From positions 1-8,226 of the forward strand of contig SDOA01000152.1 in assembly GCA_004524595.1 (NCBI GenBank): a DNA stretch of 8,226 nucleotides, given 5' to 3'. The position numbers were made by a program, and so were the translations under genes. The stretch is from Candidatus Thorarchaeota archaeon (GTDB lineage: Archaea; Asgardarchaeota; Thorarchaeia; Thorarchaeales; Thorarchaeaceae). Each line of letters begins with the position of its first letter. Position 1 is the first letter of the stretch. The notes below the pieces were generated by a model. The model was not told where the DNA came from. It did no database searches and saw only the letters and a list, made by a program, of their open reading frames with translations. Shown piece after piece: positions 1 through 6,001 of this stretch.

Positions 1-977
1 ACAATCACTTGGATGAAGAAGTCATCCGAATGCCGTCTGAAGATGTCAATATTTCGCAGAAACTCATTCACCTCGGTTTCAGGTACAATTACCTGAACAT
101 TATACTTTGAAGAACTCTCTATTGTGTAATGGACTTCAAACGGGAGCGAGTGAAAACCGCAGAGCATCTTCTGAGCATGTTCCTTTGATACGAAGAAACA
201 CGAAATTGCAGTGTATTTCACATAGGGTCTGAACACAGGCATTGTACCCTTTAGGACACCCTCTTTCTCCAGTCGCTTTACACGCTTGTGAACCTGTGTC
301 ATTGATAGGTCAAGTTCTTTACTGATTTCCTTGAGTGTTGGTTCTTCATTATCTACCAAGTGCCTGAGGATCTTGATATCACTCAGATCAAATCTTACAA
401 CCTTTGGGAACTCTTCAAGTTTGAGAGGGAATGAACACTCGTTCTTCATTATCTTCTCAACTTCTTCTCTCCAAGCAGACCATGTCCAATCGGCTCCTGG
501 AAGGAATGGCTCTACAGCTGCACCTTTTCTATTATAGTCGATAGCATCAAAGATTGAATAGTTGCTTATCAGCCCTCGTTCCTTTAGTTCATCCGCAATC
601 TGGTTGGTAATTCTTGGATTGACTAAGGGAAACATAGTATATGCTAGGAAACCATCATATCTCCCGTATGTTGTTGAGTAATAATAGAAGAAACTAACAT
701 CGTTCAAGATCTTTGTTAGTTCATCTTCTCTTTCAGGGATACTCTGCAACAAGAGAATTCTTTCCCCAAGCCCCAATTTTCTTTCATAGGTCTGAATCTT
801 GGGTGGCTTTAAGATTCCCTTCTCCTTTAACTTGTTCATATGATAACGAATAGTCCTTCCAGGGACTTCAAGTTGTTTTCCCATATCTGTCGTGGAAATC
901 TTTTTACTCCCCTTCTCAAGAGCACGTAAGATATCTAAGTCTATTTCATCAAGGGGAACTTGAATTTCCATGGTCAT
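1..977 (-). CDS. Tandem Lrp/AsnC-type winged-helix transcriptional regulator (C-terminus beyond window)
   Basis: The minus-strand frame stays open for 325 codons from the ATG at 977 to the left edge, so the C-terminus is missing. Two winged-helix domains are visible. Residues 11-58 read DEIDLDILRAL, then a recognition-helix stretch GRTIRYHMNKLKEKGIL. Residues 196-243 repeat the pattern with DLSDIKILRHL and TQVHKRVKRLEKEGVL. Each is followed by a roughly 70-residue segment (about 65-150 and 252 onward) that may be a RAM-like sensor fold. This arrangement suggests one chain carrying two Lrp-like halves. Known Lrp/AsnC proteins bind DNA as dimers and sense amino acids or other metabolites; the ligand here cannot be read. 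The start is supported by AAAGGAG five bases upstream; a second ATG two codons on (971) is too far from that site. The gene is read away from the structured region at 1106-1635 and could be autoregulated. The family is fairly sure, the targets unknown. Confidence 0.85.
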   Translation of the reverse strand, partial: MTMEIQVPLDEIDLDILRALEKGSKKISTTDMGKQLEVPGRTIRYHMNKLKEKGILKPPKIQTYERKLGLGERILLLQSIPEREDELTKILNDVSFFYYYSTTYGRYDGFLAYTMFPLVNPRITNQIADELKERGLISNYSIFDAIDYNRKGAAVEPFLPGADWTWSAWREEVEKIMKNECSFPLKLEEFPKVVRFDLSDIKILRHLVDNEEPTLKEISKELDLSMTQVHKRVKRLEKEGVLKGTMPVFRPYVKYTAISCFFVSKEHAQKMLCGFHSLPFEVHYTIESSSKYNVQVIVPETEVNEFLRNIDIFRRHSDDFFIQVI

Positions 978-996
978 GAAGGCTCCTTTCTAGTAG

Positions 997-1021
997 TTGC
1001 ACTAATAGAAAATAGTGGCAA
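997..1021. repeat. Imperfect inverted repeat, candidate operator of the regulator gene
   Basis: TTGCACTA (997-1004) and TAGTGGCAA (1013-1021) are inverted copies apart from one extra G, with 8 bases between them. The repeat lies between the regulator's start codon (977) and its presumed TATA box (about 1026-1036), which is where its transcription would begin. A bound dimer here would block transcription, so autoregulation is a reasonable inference. Repeats this short also arise by chance. Confidence 0.35.
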
Positions 1022-1024
1022 GGC

Positions 1025-1039
1025 TATTAATATATTATG
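1025..1039 (-). promoter_or_regulatory. Probable TATA box of the regulator gene
   Basis: The AT-only core TTAATATATTA spans about 1027-1037 and resembles an archaeal TATA box on either strand. Read on the minus strand, a start of transcription about 26 bases downstream would fall near 1005. That leaves a leader of roughly 28 bases containing the AAAGGAG ribosome site at 983-989. The spacing fits, but no transcript data support it. Confidence 0.5.
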
Positions 1040-1105
1040 TCACCACATATAAGTATAGATATACAATTTTGACCATAGTTTTGAATAATTACGTATGACA
1101 TTAAT

Positions 1106-1118
1106 TTTATATATAAAG
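1106..1118 (+). promoter_or_regulatory. Strong TATA-like palindrome, probable plus-strand promoter
   Basis: TTTATATATAAA (1106-1117) is a perfect 12-base palindrome and matches the archaeal TATA consensus well. On the plus strand it predicts a transcript starting near 1138-1142. That transcript would enter the stem-loop cluster at 1223-1314 and then the small gene at 1344. Because the box is symmetric it could also serve the minus strand, although the box near 1031 is better placed for the regulator. Confidence 0.45.
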
Positions 1119-1222
1119 TTGCCATATTTTTCTATAATAGTTAACAAGTGGCATTATCAGGAACAATTCCAATACCAACTATCTACTGTAAAGATAATAA
1201 AAGACGGAAAATTGGCATGATG

Positions 1223-1314
1223 GAAAAATTGTGTCAATTTTTCAGTCCTCGCGGTCTACACCGTTGCTTCCTCCAGCCAACGGAACTGATGAGAATTATG
1301 CACCCTGATGGTGC
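1223..1314 (+). other. Cluster of three small stem-loops; possible structured leader or small RNA
   Basis: Three perfect hairpins follow one another. GAAAAATTG / CAATTTTTC (1223-1231, 1235-1243) has a 3-base loop. CCGTTG / CAACGG (1261-1266, 1278-1283) has an 11-base loop. GCACC / GGTGC (1300-1304, 1310-1314) has a 5-base loop. They lie about 100-170 bases after a consensus-like TATA box, in sequence that looks less AT-rich than its flanks, and just before a small gene. The 9-base first stem is the least likely to be chance. No known RNA family was recognised: the conserved blocks of SRP RNA, RNase P RNA and tRNA are absent. It could be a structured 5' leader, an independent small RNA, or coincidence. 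Confidence 0.35.
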
Positions 1315-1343
1315 CCTTGTTACTCAAAACGAGTGTGGAAACA

Positions 1344-1550
1344 ATGGCTACAATCTCAATACAAACAATTCAGGAAGTAATTGAACAATATGTACCCTAC
1401 AAGAGAAAGGGTGGAAGAATCAAAGAAGTCCGTCAGATTAGCGATCGGGAATTGCGAAGACATCTTGCTAGTGAAGTTGCAATCCGTGAACTCGAACAAT
1501 CGAAGGACTGTGGTATCATTGCAAGCGCAAGGAGTTATTTCATGCGTTAG
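1344..1550 (+). CDS. Small basic hypothetical protein, 68 residues
   Basis: I do not recognise this protein. From the ATG at 1344 it gives 68 residues rich in Glu, Arg and Lys. Predicted character is largely helical: a stretch near residues 4-16 (ISIQTIQEVIEQY), a basic turn KRKGG, and a second charged helix near 32-50. There is no signal peptide or membrane segment, and two Cys are not needed to explain it. Codon use resembles that of the neighbouring real genes, which is the main reason to accept it. Against it, no clear ribosome site precedes the ATG, and an alternative in-frame ATG at 1308 would add 12 less convincing residues. It sits alone between a probable promoter (1106) and an inverted repeat overlapping its stop. 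It may be a small nucleic-acid-binding protein, but that is a guess from charge alone. Confidence 0.45.
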   Translation: MATISIQTIQEVIEQYVPYKRKGGRIKEVRQISDRELRRHLASEVAIRELEQSKDCGIIASARSYFMR

Positions 1551-1635
1551 ACTCTGGGAGTCACATTCGGAGTCTAATACCCTACTGACAAATTCTGTTA
1601 CCTTTGATACACTAACTCCTTCCCATCTTTTTTTT
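1547..1635 (+). terminator. Inverted repeat at the stop codon followed by an oligo-T tract
   Basis: TTAGACTC (1547-1554) and GAGTCTAA (1570-1577) are perfect 8-base inverted copies around a 15-base loop; the first overlaps the TAG stop of the small gene. An alternative shorter pairing GACTC/GAGTC uses 1550-1562. About 50 bases on, eight T in a row (1628-1635) form the kind of oligo-T tract at which archaeal RNA polymerase terminates. The T tract is the better terminator candidate; the hairpin may stabilise the 3' end. Confidence 0.45.
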
Positions 1636-1652
1636 CATAATCTTACTCCATT

Positions 1653-1667
1653 AAGAACCTAGTTCTT
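1653..1667. repeat. Short perfect inverted repeat upstream of the membrane-protein pair
   Basis: AAGAAC (1653-1658) and GTTCTT (1662-1667) flank CTA. The repeat is about 20-30 bases upstream of the likely promoter of the gene at 1737, a position suited to an operator. A six-base repeat is weak evidence, so this is a candidate only. Confidence 0.25.
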
Positions 1668-1684
1668 TATCTTGAAAACTCGGC

Positions 1685-1729
1685 AAATTTTTAACTAGGC
1701 TTTAATGCTAATGCTAATCATTTAGGAGG
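1685..1729 (+). promoter_or_regulatory. Weak TATA-like stretch and strong ribosome-binding site for the gene at 1737
   Basis: AAATTTTTAA (about 1686-1695) is a weak TATA-like element that would place transcription near 1715-1720. AGGAGG (1724-1729) is a full Shine-Dalgarno core seven bases before the ATG at 1737 and fixes that start. A short direct repeat of TAATGC lies between them. The ribosome site is secure; the promoter call is tentative. Confidence 0.5.
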
Positions 1730-1736
1730 AAATCCT

Positions 1737-2117
1737 ATGCAGTTTGAATGGATATTTGCACTTTTTACTGCTCAAATATTATTACTTCTTGTACTCTTTA
1801 TTGTTATTTACTTTATAATTCAAGGCTTCTTCTTAGGAATAGGTCTTGGATTTGTAAATGGCAAAAACAGAAACATCGGATCAACAATGGTAACGGCATT
1901 ATTAATGACACTAGTCATTTGGATTCCATGCCTTGGATGTATCTTGGCATGGTATTTCATAAAGAGCCGTCATGATGTTGGCTGGATTGATGCACTCATC
2001 GCGTGGATCTTGGGTGCTATAGTTGCACTCGTTGTAGTCATCGCTATAGCATTTGCATTTGGAATGGGTGGCGCGTTGATGGGCATCTTAACAGGCCTTA
2101 TCCCAATGGGGCCTTAA
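1737..2117 (+). CDS. Small integral membrane protein, 126 residues, unknown function
   Basis: I do not recognise the family. The protein is almost wholly hydrophobic. A long apolar N-terminal segment (about residues 7-39) is followed by a short polar loop NGKNRNIGS (41-49). A second membrane segment (50-75) contains PCLGC, then comes a charged loop KSRHDVGW (76-83), and then a long segment (84-123) rich in Gly and Ala that could form one or two passes. Three to four membrane spans in total are likely. The start is set by AGGAGG at the ideal distance. Its stop lies 33 bases before the next gene, also a membrane protein, so the two are probably co-transcribed. No catalytic motif is visible; it could be a small channel-like or accessory subunit, but that is inference from composition only. 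Confidence 0.8.
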   Translation: MQFEWIFALFTAQILLLLVLFIVIYFIIQGFFLGIGLGFVNGKNRNIGSTMVTALLMTLVIWIPCLGCILAWYFIKSRHDVGWIDALIAWILGAIVALVVVIAIAFAFGMGGALMGILTGLIPMGP

Positions 2118-2150
2118 TTCACTCATTGAATCTGACTGGAAGAGGGAGGC

Positions 2151-2801
2151 TTGAATCCGCGACGCTGTGAAGAGATTCTCGATGATGAGAATCGAGGTAG
2201 ACTCTTGCTTAATATGCGTCGTGTGATTCACCACCCTATTCATTTTCTTAAGGTGATAGATCCGTTCATCACGTCTCATCATCCATTTTGTAATCATTTT
2301 GATGGTCATATCATTACTCTCCGAGGAAGAAAATGGTGTATTGGATGTACATTCAACACTATCTCATTCTTTTCCGCAATGGTAATCCTCTTCGTGATTT
2401 TCATACTTGATTCTACATTGCTGAATCGGTTCTATCTATTCTGGGGTGGCGCCGGGGCAATTATCATTTACTTTTTCTCAAGTTTCTCAGGAATTCTGGA
2501 GACCCGCAAACGGGCAAAGGTACTCTCTAAATTCCTCTTGGGTTCTGGTTTTGCATGTATCTCTTGGTCAATACTCCTAATCCAAGGAATTATTACTTTA
2601 GACTTGTCTGTGAAACTTCTTGTAATTATTATTCTCTACTTGAGTTTTATCACTCTCTTGAATATTAAACGAAGTCTAGAGATATTTAGAGAGTGTGAGA
2701 GCTGCGAATACAAGATGCGCTGGAGCAAGTGTCCAGGGTTTAGAGAGGTCGCGTGCAAATTGATTGATGCTGATTTTGTTTATCCTGCAGAACCGGACTG
2801 A
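2151..2801 (+). CDS. Four-span membrane protein with two Cys clusters, DUF2085-like
   Basis: The 216-residue product has a soluble N-terminus with SHHPFC (42-47) and KWCIGC (61-66). About four membrane spans follow (68-88, 94-114, 126-148, 153-173). The cytoplasmic or external tail carries CESC (182-185) and SKCPGF (192-197). The HHPxC...CxGC...CxxC...CPGF layout resembles the uncharacterised DUF2085 membrane family as I remember it; that assignment is from memory, not a search. Six cysteines in pairs suggest metal binding or disulfides, which is inference. The start is unsure. TTG at 2151 has GAGG five bases upstream and is bounded by a TGA at 2133. The first ATG (2214, Met22) lacks a well-spaced ribosome site. 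The gene follows another membrane-protein gene by 33 bases and ends 8 bases from a convergent photolyase gene. Confidence 0.75.
   Translation: MNPRRCEEILDDENRGRLLLNMRRVIHHPIHFLKVIDPFITSHHPFCNHFDGHIITLRGRKWCIGCTFNTISFFSAMVILFVIFILDSTLLNRFYLFWGGAGAIIIYFFSSFSGILETRKRAKVLSKFLLGSGFACISWSILLIQGIITLDLSVKLLVIIILYLSFITLLNIKRSLEIFRECESCEYKMRWSKCPGFREVACKLIDADFVYPAEPD
2174..2196 (+). repeat. Inverted repeat with two alternative pairings near the 5' end of the DUF2085-like gene
   Basis: GATTCTC (2174-2180) pairs with GAGAATC (2187-2193) around GATGAT. A second, mutually exclusive pairing joins CTCGAT (2178-2183) to ATCGAG (2191-2196). If translation starts at ATG 2214 rather than TTG 2151, this would be an intercistronic RNA structure. 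If it starts at 2151, the repeat is simply coding sequence. Confidence 0.25.
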
Positions 2802-2809
2802 AAATTGTA

Positions 2810-4156
2810 TTATCCCGAGTTGCTTACTCGTTCGACATATCTCTCAATGTCAAACTTCCTCCTGAGTCCATTATCATTCATGTATCGTACCTTTCCAAAG
2901 ATTTGTCTTTCACTCCAAGCTCTATCATGCTTCCCAAAACACCAAGCAACTCCTGCATATCCATTAGGATCTCTACCATCAAGTTCGTATGTGTCATTCA
3001 AACGAACACATGTATAGTATGCCTCATGAGGTGAGTCACTCCATTCGAGAATCTTCTTGCCCCAGTACATTCTCATGTATCCGTGCATCTTTCCTCTGGT
3101 TGTCATCTCTCTTTGAGCCGCATTCCAATATGGATCATGAGTTCTTCCCTGTTCTAGTTCTGCGTAAGAGTATGAGTATTCTCTATTATCAAATGAATGA
3201 AGCTCAAGGGTCTCTTTTGCCCAGTTTGGCAGACTTTCAAAATTATCGTAGTTCTGATTGTAAAACACAAAGTTCATACTTAGCTCTCTACGTACAATGA
3301 GTTCCTCAAGAAATGATTCAGTTCCTGGACTCACTGTTCTTTGGATTTCAAGAGCAATCTGCAGAGGTGATATTTGCCCAAAATGAAGATAGGGGCTCAT
3401 ATTCGAGAGTCGATCTTTTGCAGGGTCATTGCGAAGGTCTGCAAAGACATTCAGGTCTTGAGAGATGAACTTTTTCAAATGCTTCTTTGCTTGACTTGTT
3501 CCCCCCTTGAGCGGTATCTGCTGTGTTCCACCTTTCCTAGCTTTTATCTTTTGTAGAACTGTTTCGATGTCATTGAGATCGATACCATCAAAGCTGATCC
3601 CTTCAGAGGGATACTTGATTCGTTGATTTCTCAACGGAACAAGATAGTCTTCAAGAATTCTATGTATCTTTGGTCTTAGTGTACCTGCAGTATATTCTTC
3701 CTTAGGTGAAGCTGTTTCAATCGGCACTATCACATTGGTTTCTACTTGATGCAATGAACAATCAAGAGAGGTCGCCACCTCACTTCTCCATTGGCGCTGC
3801 ATTCTCTGATAATCTCTATCAACTACTACTAATGAAGCGTCTTCAGCTACTTTTGGAATGACTCTCTTGGGTGTTCCGTGAACAATCTGAAATAAAATAT
3901 TCTGATATTCCAATGCTTTCTTTACTTCAGCCAGACCTTCAAGCATGAATCGATATTGTGCGACATTTGCCATAGGATATTGATCTACAAGACAGAAAGT
4001 GACTACTATGGGCTGTTTATGAGAATTTGAAAAACGGACTGCATATTCGAGTGCGTGGTTGAATTCTGTTCGCTGAGCTGCTTGCATCCAATAGAGGACA
4101 TACTTGCCGCTCTTGTTTTCCACATCGTTGAGGATTTTAATTCTATCTCGATGCAT
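2810..4156 (-). CDS. phr: Class II cyclobutane pyrimidine dimer photolyase
   Basis: This enzyme uses blue or near-UV light and reduced FAD to split cyclobutane pyrimidine dimers in DNA. The 448 residues (from ATG 4156) match class II length. The N-terminal antenna domain opens with YVLYWMQAAQR, a class II signature near residue 20. The C-terminal FAD domain carries WNAAQ, YWGKKILEW, LNDTYELDGRDPNGYAG and HDRAW. The tryptophans at 344, 365 and 372 have the same spacing as W360, W381 and W388, the electron-transfer tryptophans I recall in the Methanosarcina mazei enzyme. Asn387 lines up with its flavin-contacting Asn403. A TTG one codon earlier (4159) is an alternative start. No ribosome site is evident, so the message may be nearly leaderless; TATA-like TATACATAT at 4172-4180 is somewhat too close to be certain. 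The gene is divergent from the carboxyltransferase operon and converges on the gene ending at 2801. Confidence 0.95.
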   Translation of the reverse strand: MHRDRIKILNDVENKSGKYVLYWMQAAQRTEFNHALEYAVRFSNSHKQPIVVTFCLVDQYPMANVAQYRFMLEGLAEVKKALEYQNILFQIVHGTPKRVIPKVAEDASLVVVDRDYQRMQRQWRSEVATSLDCSLHQVETNVIVPIETASPKEEYTAGTLRPKIHRILEDYLVPLRNQRIKYPSEGISFDGIDLNDIETVLQKIKARKGGTQQIPLKGGTSQAKKHLKKFISQDLNVFADLRNDPAKDRLSNMSPYLHFGQISPLQIALEIQRTVSPGTESFLEELIVRRELSMNFVFYNQNYDNFESLPNWAKETLELHSFDNREYSYSYAELEQGRTHDPYWNAAQREMTTRGKMHGYMRMYWGKKILEWSDSPHEAYYTCVRLNDTYELDGRDPNGYAGVAWCFGKHDRAWSERQIFGKVRYMNDNGLRRKFDIERYVERVSNSG

Positions 4157-4216
4157 CAAGGTATTTCACGGATATGTATACTCCCTAATGAAGGAATAGG
4201 ATACAAAAAAAGAAGA

Positions 4217-4235
4217 AGTCCATGATACATGAACT
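4217..4235. repeat. Near-perfect inverted repeat in the divergent intergenic region
   Basis: AGTCCATG (4217-4224) and CATGAACT (4228-4235) are inverted copies with one mismatch, separated by ATA. The repeat lies about 60 bases upstream of the photolyase start and about 180 upstream of the carboxyltransferase start, beside an A-rich run at 4205-4211. It could be an operator for either gene. No factor can be named. Confidence 0.3.
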
Positions 4236-4378
4236 AGGCCCCCTCCAATACAAACTCTGGTTTTTCGTCATGAAATCTTTATCCTGAGGCAATATAAATC
4301 TGAACAAATTCTGCCTGTTAATTGTACTATTAAGTCCAAAAGCAGTTGATAGATTTTCGGAAACGCACTAACAGAACG

Positions 4379-4390
4379 ACTAAATACCTA
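4379..4390 (+). promoter_or_regulatory. Candidate TATA box for the carboxyltransferase operon
   Basis: TAAATA (4381-4386) lies 33 bases (centre to start codon) before the ATG at 4417, so a transcript starting about 26 bases downstream of the box would have a leader of roughly 8 bases. This agrees with the lack of a ribosome site before that ATG. A second TATA-like stretch, ATATAAAT (4292-4299), would give a leader of about 95 bases and is an alternative. Neither is confirmed. Confidence 0.35.
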
Positions 4391-4416
4391 TCATTCATCT
4401 GTTCTGATGTTCAGCG

Positions 4417-6000
4417 ATGACGAAGCTTCTAATCACCGACACTACACTGAGAGATGCACACCAGTCCCTCATTGCGACAAGGATGCGCACAGAGGATATG
4501 TTACCCATCTGTGAAAAGATTGACAAGGTTGGCTATCACTCTCTTGAGATGTGGGGTGGTGCGACCTTTGACTCGATGATGCGATTTCTTGATGAGGATC
4601 CTTGGGAACGTGTCGAGAAACTAAAAGAATCGATGCCAAAGACACCTTTTCAGATGCTTTTGAGAGGGTCGAATATTGTCGGCTATCATATGTACAGCGA
4701 CGATGTCCTCGAAGCCTTCGTTAAAGAAGCAGTCAAGGTTGGAATTGATATCTTCCGCATCTTCGATGCTTTGAACGATATCCGGAACATGAAGACCGCA
4801 ATGGCCTTCGTGAAACGTGAGGGCGGACATGTACAGGCCAGTATCTGCTATACACTGAGTCCCTTCCATAACAACGAGAAGTTTGTCGAGATGGCGAAGG
4901 ATCTCTACGTAAAAGAAGCAGACTCAATCTGCATCAAGGACATGGCTGGATTGGTTTCACCGGAAGCTGCATCTGATCTTGTGCGGCGCCTGAAAGAAGA
5001 GGTTGACCTGCCTGTCCAGCTACACTCTCACTACACCAGTGGCATGGCTGCCATGGCTTATCTCAAGGCTGCTGAAGTTGGTGTTGATGTTGTTGACTGC
5101 GCTATTTCCGCATTCTCTATGGCAACATCTCAACCTGCGACCGAGTCCATTGTTGAAGCACTAAAGGGTACACCAAGAGACACCAAACTGAGTATCAACC
5201 AGCTATCAGAGATTGCTGACTACTTTAGAAAAATCAGACGCAAATATGGTCAGTTCGAAGGTAGCCTTCAGGGTGTCGACCCACAGGTCTTGGTATTTCA
5301 GATTCCTGGTGGAATGCTCTCAAATCTTGATAATCAACTACGTGAACAGGGTGCCCAAGATAGATATGATGAGGTCCTTGAAGAAGTGCCTCGAGTACGT
5401 GCAGAGCTGGGATATCCTCCATTAGTCACTCCCTCAAGTCAAATTGTCGGAACACAAGCAACTCTGAATGTAGTCACAGGTAAACGATATAGCATGATTC
5501 CAACTGAGGTGAAACAATATGTCCGGGGATACTATGGGCGCCCTCCAGCTGCAATTGACCCTGAAGTGAAGAGGCTTGCAATTGGTGACGAAGAGCCTCT
5601 AGATTGTCGACCAGCTAGTCTGTTAGAACCTGAACTTCCTGCAGCTCGTGAAGCACTGAAAGATATCCCTCATTTGCCAAGAGATGAGGTTTCTTATGCA
5701 TTATTCCCTCAATATGCCATGGACTTTCTGAAACGAAAGGTTCAACGAAAGATTGCTGGAAATATAACTCCTGAATTGGAGGTTGCCCTTGCAGCTGTAA
5801 TCTTCCATATGAACAGTGTTGGAACAAGTACCTCTGGTATGATTGCTGGAAAAGCACTGACTTGGTCAGATGCTGGACGTGCTGATCTCGTTGATGGACG
5901 AACTATCCAAAACGCCCCTGGCCAATGGGATAGATCCAGTTCATCGTGGTCCTCTGCAGGCAGAAAGGATATCATGCGTGGAAGAAGTAGGGGGCAATGA
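4417..6000 (+). CDS. pycB: Pyruvate carboxylase subunit B / oxaloacetate decarboxylase alpha-type carboxyltransferase
   Basis: This is the carboxyltransferase that moves CO2 between carboxybiotin and pyruvate/oxaloacetate (or a related acyl-CoA). DTTLRDAHQS opens the TIM barrel. Asp13, Lys174 (in CIKDMAGL), His203 and His205 (LHSHYTSG) sit exactly four positions before the metal ligands and modified lysine I recall for Klebsiella OadA (17, 178, 207, 209). ATSQPATES (236-244) supplies the conserved proton-transfer Thr. A PYC_OADA-type second domain spans about 290-455. Archaeal PycB and many OadA proteins end in a biotin domain; here there is none, and the carrier is the next gene. Instead, residues about 470-527 form a Gly/Ser-rich tail ending SSWSSAGRKDIMRGRSRGQ. 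There is no ribosome site, in line with a near-leaderless message. The stop is one base before the next start. PycB, OadA alpha and transcarboxylase 5S roles cannot be told apart from this gene alone. Confidence 0.9.
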   Translation: MTKLLITDTTLRDAHQSLIATRMRTEDMLPICEKIDKVGYHSLEMWGGATFDSMMRFLDEDPWERVEKLKESMPKTPFQMLLRGSNIVGYHMYSDDVLEAFVKEAVKVGIDIFRIFDALNDIRNMKTAMAFVKREGGHVQASICYTLSPFHNNEKFVEMAKDLYVKEADSICIKDMAGLVSPEAASDLVRRLKEEVDLPVQLHSHYTSGMAAMAYLKAAEVGVDVVDCAISAFSMATSQPATESIVEALKGTPRDTKLSINQLSEIADYFRKIRRKYGQFEGSLQGVDPQVLVFQIPGGMLSNLDNQLREQGAQDRYDEVLEEVPRVRAELGYPPLVTPSSQIVGTQATLNVVTGKRYSMIPTEVKQYVRGYYGRPPAAIDPEVKRLAIGDEEPLDCRPASLLEPELPAAREALKDIPHLPRDEVSYALFPQYAMDFLKRKVQRKIAGNITPELEVALAAVIFHMNSVGTSTSGMIAGKALTWSDAGRADLVDGRTIQNAPGQWDRSSSSWSSAGRKDIMRGRSRGQ

Positions 6001-6001
6001 A

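Noticed and set aside
331..537. Plus-strand open frame of 68 codons
   Set aside because: It is antisense to the regulator gene, whose frame is open for 325 codons with clear domain patterns.
1217..1308. C/D-box small RNA, suggested by ATGATGG (1217-1223), CTGATGA (1286-1292) and CTGA (1305-1308)
   Set aside because: The boxes deviate from the C-box consensus, the spacing is wrong and there is no terminal stem joining them.
1148..1384. Open frame of 78 codons starting GTG just after the TATA palindrome
   Set aside because: Its composition (many Cys, Asn and His, no pattern) is unlike the neighbouring proteins, it has no ribosome site, and it overlaps the more protein-like frame at 1344-1550. 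It runs through all three stem-loops.
1381..1662. Open frame of 93 codons overlapping the small basic protein
   Set aside because: It is the shifted frame of 1344-1550 and continues into the AT-rich, T8-containing spacer, giving a low-complexity Leu/Ser/Thr end. No ribosome site.
5800..6000. Frameshift as the explanation of the odd carboxyltransferase tail
   Set aside because: The other plus-strand frame shows no biotin-domain or other recognisable continuation, and the tail ends one base before the next start codon as expected in an intact operon.
5870..6001. Upstream extension of the biotin carrier frame to an ATG at 5870
   Set aside because: It would overlap the carboxyltransferase by 131 bases and add residues with no carrier-like features, whereas ATG 6002 has a well-spaced ribosome site.
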